Source of the DNA: Chryseobacterium carnipullorum
Lineage (GTDB): Bacteria; Bacteroidota; Bacteroidia; Flavobacteriales; Weeksellaceae
Direction: 5' to 3'
DNA length: 64,000 nt
Assembly (NCBI RefSeq): GCF_900142785.1
Contig: NZ_FRCD01000001.1
Span: 186,001-250,000, forward strand
The first letter of the stretch is position 1, and every line of letters begins with the position of its first letter. Under the pieces are notes generated by a model, which was not told where the DNA came from, searched no databases, and saw only the letters and a list, made by a program, of their open reading frames with translations. This document shows, one piece after another, positions 60,441 through 64,000 of the stretch. Made by a program: the position numbers and the translations under genes.

Positions 60441-61109
60441 TTAAAGTAAATCTTCAGCCTCAGAAATGGTATTAAAAATATAATCGGGATGGGCTTTTTC
60501 CAGTTCCGCTCTGCTTTGAGCTCCGGAAAGAACAGCAATGGTGAGCCCGCAGCCTGCATTTTTCCCTTCTTCAATATCAATCACAGAGTCCCCCGCCTTT
60601 AAAACTCTGCTGGCTTCAACGATATTGAATTTTTTCATCGCAAGGTTGATCATATCAGGGCTAGGGCGACTTTCGGAGACATCATCAGCCGTGATCAAAG
60701 CATCAAAATGGACATTTTCCTTCCACTGTAATTTGTCAAGTAGCTGCTGCGCAATTTCGGAGGTATAACCGGTATTCAGAACTACTTTTTTATTTTGAGA
60801 TTTCATTTTTAAAAGAAAAGCTTCGGTCCCGTTAATAGGCTTTACTTCCAGTTTTTGATACGCTACTCTTAACTGTTCAGAAAAGTTTTCAAAAATAACG
60901 GGAGCATCTTCTTCGCTTCCGTTGATCTCCTTGAGCAGACTCGTGATCGCTTCCAGTTTTTCCATTCCTGCGCAGCTTGAAAGCACATTTTCTAAGGTCA
61001 CATGATAGCCGTGATTATTCACAGCTTCAGTTAATGTTTTGTACACTACATTATCTTCGTCAATCGTTGTTCCGGCCATATCCAGAACCAGTAATTCTAT
61101 ATTCTTCAT
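60441..61109 (-). CDS. PhnX-like HAD hydrolase (phosphonatase-like)
   Basis: A 222-residue HAD protein of the TIGR03351 PhnX-like family. Motif I is VLDMAGTTIDEDN (Asp at residue 10; the DMAGT form is typical of phosphonatases), motif II NTGY near residue 113, and motif IV GDSVIDIEEG near residue 173. The cap segment SSCAGMEKLEAI places Lys51 where PhnX has its Schiff-base Lys, which would allow C-P cleavage of phosphonoacetaldehyde to acetaldehyde and phosphate. The enzyme's true substrate is not established. It is encoded 6 bases after the FAD oxidoreductase gene. Confidence 0.88.
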   Translation of the reverse strand: MKNIELLVLDMAGTTIDEDNVVYKTLTEAVNNHGYHVTLENVLSSCAGMEKLEAITSLLKEINGSEEDAPVIFENFSEQLRVAYQKLEVKPINGTEAFLLKMKSQNKKVVLNTGYTSEIAQQLLDKLQWKENVHFDALITADDVSESRPSPDMINLAMKKFNIVEASRVLKAGDSVIDIEEGKNAGCGLTIAVLSGAQSRAELEKAHPDYIFNTISEAEDLL

Positions 61110-61115
61110 TGAAAT

Positions 61116-62270
61116 TTATGCGTAAATTTTATCTATATTAAATTTTGAAAAGCCTCCGCTTCCCGTCATTCCTTTTCCTCCGATCCCAGTTACGATGTAG
61201 ATATTCGGGGAAGGATTGTGCTCGAAAATATCTTTTGTTTTGCACTGGGAATAGATCCCGAACCATCTTCTTTGAATTTCATAAGTAGGAAGATCAATAA
61301 TTTTTTTGGCTTCATGGATCATGAATTCGTCGATTTCCATATTCAGATCATATCCGAGATCATCTGCATTTTTAGCATCTGCATACTCATGAGAGTCTCC
61401 AAGAATGATTGAACCGTCAAGGGCCTGTTTAAATAAAATATGAATACCAAACTTCTTTTCAAAAGATTTCGGATCTTCAGATGCCTTGATTTTCTGATAG
61501 GAAGCACATTCGCTGAATGACTCATATCTTCTGATGGAAAGTCCCGTCAAAATGTTCCCCGGAAGCGAATAAATGCCCTGAGGTTTTGTTTGCAGCATCT
61601 GTAGTTTACTCACTTCTAAATCGCTTTCATCAAATACTTTAGGGTATAATGTCTTGAACTCATGCCCACCGCAGATAATGATTTTTGAAGCCGTAAATTC
61701 CGTTCCGCCTGCACTGATGGCGGAACAGTTCTGCCCGTTCTCACCCGTTTCAATAATGGTGGTATTGTAAAAGATCTGAAGTCCCAGTTTTTCCTGTAGG
61801 AGCTTATGAAGCTTGACGATCATATCAGCAGAATCTACCGAAAGTTCCTGTGGGAAAAAAAGTCCTCCTTTACAGTAATCCGAACGCAGCCCGTCAAATT
61901 TCTTGATGCAGTCGTTTTTGGATAAGAGAACGGATTCATAATCATTATTTCTGTTGATTTCATACAGTTCTTCAATCAGCTGAATTTCTTCATCATTCGA
62001 TGCGATATATACGGAACCGTTTTTTCTTATGGTAAGATCTGCCTGGGAATGAAGTTCGTTATAGATGGCCAGACTTTCCCTTCCGTAGTTTTGCCATGTA
62101 AGATCCATTCCGGAGGGAACTACCTGTCCGAAATTTCTCACCGTTGCGCCCTGAGGAACAGAATTTCTTTCCAGTAAAGCGACCTTAAGACCTCTTTTTA
62201 GAGCATGATAGGCGTGGAATGTTCCCAGAATTCCACCTCCTACAACGATTAAATCAAATTTTGCTGTCAT
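61116..62270 (-). CDS. FAD-dependent oxidoreductase, TIGR03364-type (phosphonate-linked)
   Basis: A 384-residue DAO-fold oxidoreductase. The N-terminal dinucleotide site is LIVVGGGILGTFHAYHALKRG, VRNFGQVVPSGMDLTWQNYGRESL is the family block, and GIGGKGMTGSGG is the C-terminal FAD contact. The family is named for its frequent pairing with PhnX-like hydrolases. Related enzymes oxidise 2-aminoethylphosphonate or its N-methyl form to phosphonoacetaldehyde, which the hydrolase next to it would cleave. Gaps of 2 bases upstream and 6 downstream indicate one operon. Confidence 0.88.
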   Translation of the reverse strand: MTAKFDLIVVGGGILGTFHAYHALKRGLKVALLERNSVPQGATVRNFGQVVPSGMDLTWQNYGRESLAIYNELHSQADLTIRKNGSVYIASNDEEIQLIEELYEINRNNDYESVLLSKNDCIKKFDGLRSDYCKGGLFFPQELSVDSADMIVKLHKLLQEKLGLQIFYNTTIIETGENGQNCSAISAGGTEFTASKIIICGGHEFKTLYPKVFDESDLEVSKLQMLQTKPQGIYSLPGNILTGLSIRRYESFSECASYQKIKASEDPKSFEKKFGIHILFKQALDGSIILGDSHEYADAKNADDLGYDLNMEIDEFMIHEAKKIIDLPTYEIQRRWFGIYSQCKTKDIFEHNPSPNIYIVTGIGGKGMTGSGGFSKFNIDKIYA

Positions 62271-62272
62271 TG

Positions 62273-63580
62273 TTACTTTAGTTTATAAAATTTCGACGGA
62301 TCGAAATTGATGAATTGATTAGAATTAGAATTCGGTTTTGCCTTTTTTTTGAATGCTAAAAAAGCAGTGACCGAAAGAATAAGAACGGCGGCTGTAATGA
62401 TATAATTCAAATGAATATAAAAATTAAGCCACGAAGTCTGCGCAGAACCAAAGTTCTTATACAGCAGAATCAGAACACTTCCAAGATAACCGAAAGAGTC
62501 TACGGTATAAATCAGAAACCCAACATTTCCCTTGATATCAAAAGCGGCAATCATCCGGTCAAAATAGATTCCGTTGAAGGGAATATAGCAGATGTACATT
62601 CCGAAACCGGAGATCATCATCCACAGAAAAGGAGATAAAGAGCCGGTCTGAAATAAATACGTTGATAATCCGACCGTAAGAATGCCTCCAAAAAGGATGT
62701 AGTGATAATAGGCAAAAGCTTTTTTATTGTTTTTAACTTTTACCATAAAGCTTAAAATCAGAAGAACCATTATTGCGATGGGAATTTCAGTGAGGGTGAA
62801 AATGGAACTGTCAAAACTAAAATGCAGACCATCCCAGATCTCGCGGTTGAAATTATCCCTGAAATCCCTTAAAACCGTTAAACAGATATAAAGAAAAATA
62901 ATACACACAACAGGAATAAAAAACTGACGAATCAGCTCTTTTCTTTCCGCACGAACTAATGGCTGTCTTTTGTTTTTAAGCAGAATATCCTCTTCAGTAG
63001 GTTTCGGAATCCTTTCCAGAAGAAAAGCGAAGATCATCAGAGGAATAATGAAAATCAATCCTGTGCAGAATGGCATCCAGAATTCTGAAACCGCAAAAGT
63101 ATCCATTAAGAATTTCCCGGCAGATTTTGTAAATCCTGAAGAAACTACAAAACTTGAACACAGGAAAAGCCCGATGATCTCTGTGGTTTTTCGTCCTTCA
63201 ATATAGGAGAATACAATTCCCCAGATCATTCCCAACGGAATACCGTTGATAAACATGAAAACGATGTTATAAGGAGCGGGAAAGGCAGCAAAACCCAGTA
63301 AGGCAAGCTCAGCCACTCCAATGAACGCCAGTAAATAGACGATTCTTTTTTCAGGTTTCAGTTCTGAAATAAATTTGATCCCTATGAATTTTGAAATAAA
63401 ATAACCTACCGCCTGAGCGATGATGATCAGGATTTTATAATCAACCCCGAAATAGGCAAGTCCCTCAAAAGAAGCTACTGTAAACGGTTTTCGGAAGCCG
63501 TACATGCAGAAGTAGACACCGAAAGCGGCCAGGGCAGCCTTCAGTGTTACTAATGTTTTGGTATTGATGCTTTGAGCCAT
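62273..63580 (-). CDS. DUF5690 family membrane transporter (MFS-like)
   Basis: A 435-residue protein with about twelve hydrophobic segments. VYFCMYGFRKPFTVASFEG near residue 22 and GIPLGMIWGIVFSYIEGRKTTEIIGLFLC near residue 115 mark the DUF5690 family, which has a major-facilitator architecture similar to organophosphate antiporters (GlpT/UhpT-like). In this position it would import the substrate of the FAD oxidoreductase across the inner membrane. The gene is 2 bases upstream of that oxidoreductase gene and 10 bases downstream of the outer-membrane receptor gene. Confidence 0.85.
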   Translation of the reverse strand: MAQSINTKTLVTLKAALAAFGVYFCMYGFRKPFTVASFEGLAYFGVDYKILIIIAQAVGYFISKFIGIKFISELKPEKRIVYLLAFIGVAELALLGFAAFPAPYNIVFMFINGIPLGMIWGIVFSYIEGRKTTEIIGLFLCSSFVVSSGFTKSAGKFLMDTFAVSEFWMPFCTGLIFIIPLMIFAFLLERIPKPTEEDILLKNKRQPLVRAERKELIRQFFIPVVCIIFLYICLTVLRDFRDNFNREIWDGLHFSFDSSIFTLTEIPIAIMVLLILSFMVKVKNNKKAFAYYHYILFGGILTVGLSTYLFQTGSLSPFLWMMISGFGMYICYIPFNGIYFDRMIAAFDIKGNVGFLIYTVDSFGYLGSVLILLYKNFGSAQTSWLNFYIHLNYIITAAVLILSVTAFLAFKKKAKPNSNSNQFINFDPSKFYKLK

Positions 63581-63590
63581 TGATGATGGT

Positions 63591-64000
63591 TTAGAAGTTC
63601 AGTTTTATTCCAAGATTACATCTTACGCCGTAATATTCTACCTGTTCGGGGCGATCTTCATTCTTTCCGAAATGATAGATGAGCGGTTTGTTCAGAATAT
63701 TGTTAACATCCGCATACAGCATCAGGTGTTTAGTGAATTGATATGATCCTCCGAAATCTAAGCTGCTGTATTTTCCGTAATAAGAATCATTGATATCATC
63801 TTCCGCATATTCTACGGCATATTTTCCTTTGTAATTATAAGCCAGTCTTGCGTTGAACCCTTTTTTCTCAAAGAAAACCTGTACGTTGTACAATTGTTTA
63901 GCCTGATAAGGAAGGGCTACTTTTCTTCCGCTTGGTTTTTCCATTTCCGAAGTCATGAACGTGGCATTCAGCTGGGTTCCGAAATACTGAAGAAATCCGG
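63591..64000 (-). CDS. TonB-dependent outer-membrane receptor, C-terminal part (cut by window edge)
   Basis: The frame is open to the window end; about 136 residues are visible. They form beta-barrel strands and end SYQFTKHLMLYADVNNILNK and then YYGVRCNLGIKLNF with a terminal Phe, the outer-membrane insertion signature. DVNNILNKP is a standard TonB-receptor motif. It is the upstream gene of the minus-strand set receptor, DUF5690 transporter, FAD oxidoreductase, PhnX-like hydrolase, so it is probably the outer-membrane entry port for the same compound. Confidence 0.88.
   Translation of the reverse strand, partial: GFLQYFGTQLNATFMTSEMEKPSGRKVALPYQAKQLYNVQVFFEKKGFNARLAYNYKGKYAVEYAEDDINDSYYGKYSSLDFGGSYQFTKHLMLYADVNNILNKPLIYHFGKNEDRPEQVEYYGVRCNLGIKLNF

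Overview
The window looks like a chromosomal segment of a low-GC Bacteroidota bacterium, most likely a Chryseobacterium-type member of the Flavobacteriia. The evidence is a PorW/SprE lipoprotein of the type IX secretion system, C-terminal type IX (type A) sorting domains on secreted proteins, a GLPGLI-family protein, DUF5690 and DUF4421 proteins, and promoters with the flavobacterial -7 box TAnnTTTG. There is no integrase, transposase or phage structural gene.

Layout. 1-6.5 kb: 3' part of rnr, a PLP-dependent decarboxylase, a LysE exporter, an LD-carboxypeptidase, YraN, an SDR enzyme and tsaB. 6.5-11 kb (minus strand): porW/sprE, maf, a KdsC-like phosphatase and a DUF2520 protein. 11-17 kb: an ECF sigma factor, a membrane protein resembling an anti-sigma factor, a periplasmic helical protein, two tandem paralogous secreted proteins and lepA. 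17-29.4 kb: a Nudix/winged-helix (NrtR-type) regulator followed by a 16-gene same-strand run dominated by NAD and ADP-ribose chemistry. 29.6-41.7 kb: an M14 peptidase, an unknown two-gene Cys-rich pair, a JmjC-like cupin, a TonB-receptor-like protein and a GLPGLI protein flanking a DinB protein, feoA-feoB with a small Cys-rich partner, and a DUF4421 protein. 41.7-48.6 kb: glmM, a Crp/Fnr regulator beside an oxidoreductase, a TPR protein, an EamA exporter, aat and DUF3127. 48.8-55.8 kb: three tRNAs, a 1832-residue repeat-bearing type IX substrate with eroded sequence around it, and a second nearly identical tRNA-Leu(UAG). 55.9-64 kb: a MocR-type regulator, a GNAT enzyme, a secreted phosphodiesterase, and a PhnX-like/FAD oxidoreductase/DUF5690 transporter/TonB receptor cluster that looks like phosphonate uptake and breakdown.

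The most interesting system is the NAD/ADP-ribose run at 18926-29374. It encodes a NADAR protein, a 2OG-Fe(II) oxygenase, a small charged helical protein, a VWA protein, a short divergent adenylosuccinate-synthetase homologue, two DUF4291 paralogues, a small protein of a family often labelled 'ADP-ribosylation/crystallin J1', two macrodomains, a bacterial PARG, a Sir2 deacylase, a DraG-like ADP-ribosylglycohydrolase, an unknown protein, the RNA 2'-phosphotransferase KptA and a PPP-type phosphatase. It ends at a strong hairpin terminator.

Four copies of a 21-nt palindrome of the form TTWGYGT-N7-ACRCWAW lie at the regulator's own promoter, at two places before NADAR, and before the helical/VWA/PurA-like genes. 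This links the NrtR-type regulator to the run as a predicted autoregulated, ADP-ribose/NAD-sensing regulon. Pairs such as NADAR-macro and KptA-macro fit published ideas on RNA repair and reversible ADP-ribosylation; I do not know of a description of the whole set with the VWA, PurA-like and oxygenase genes.
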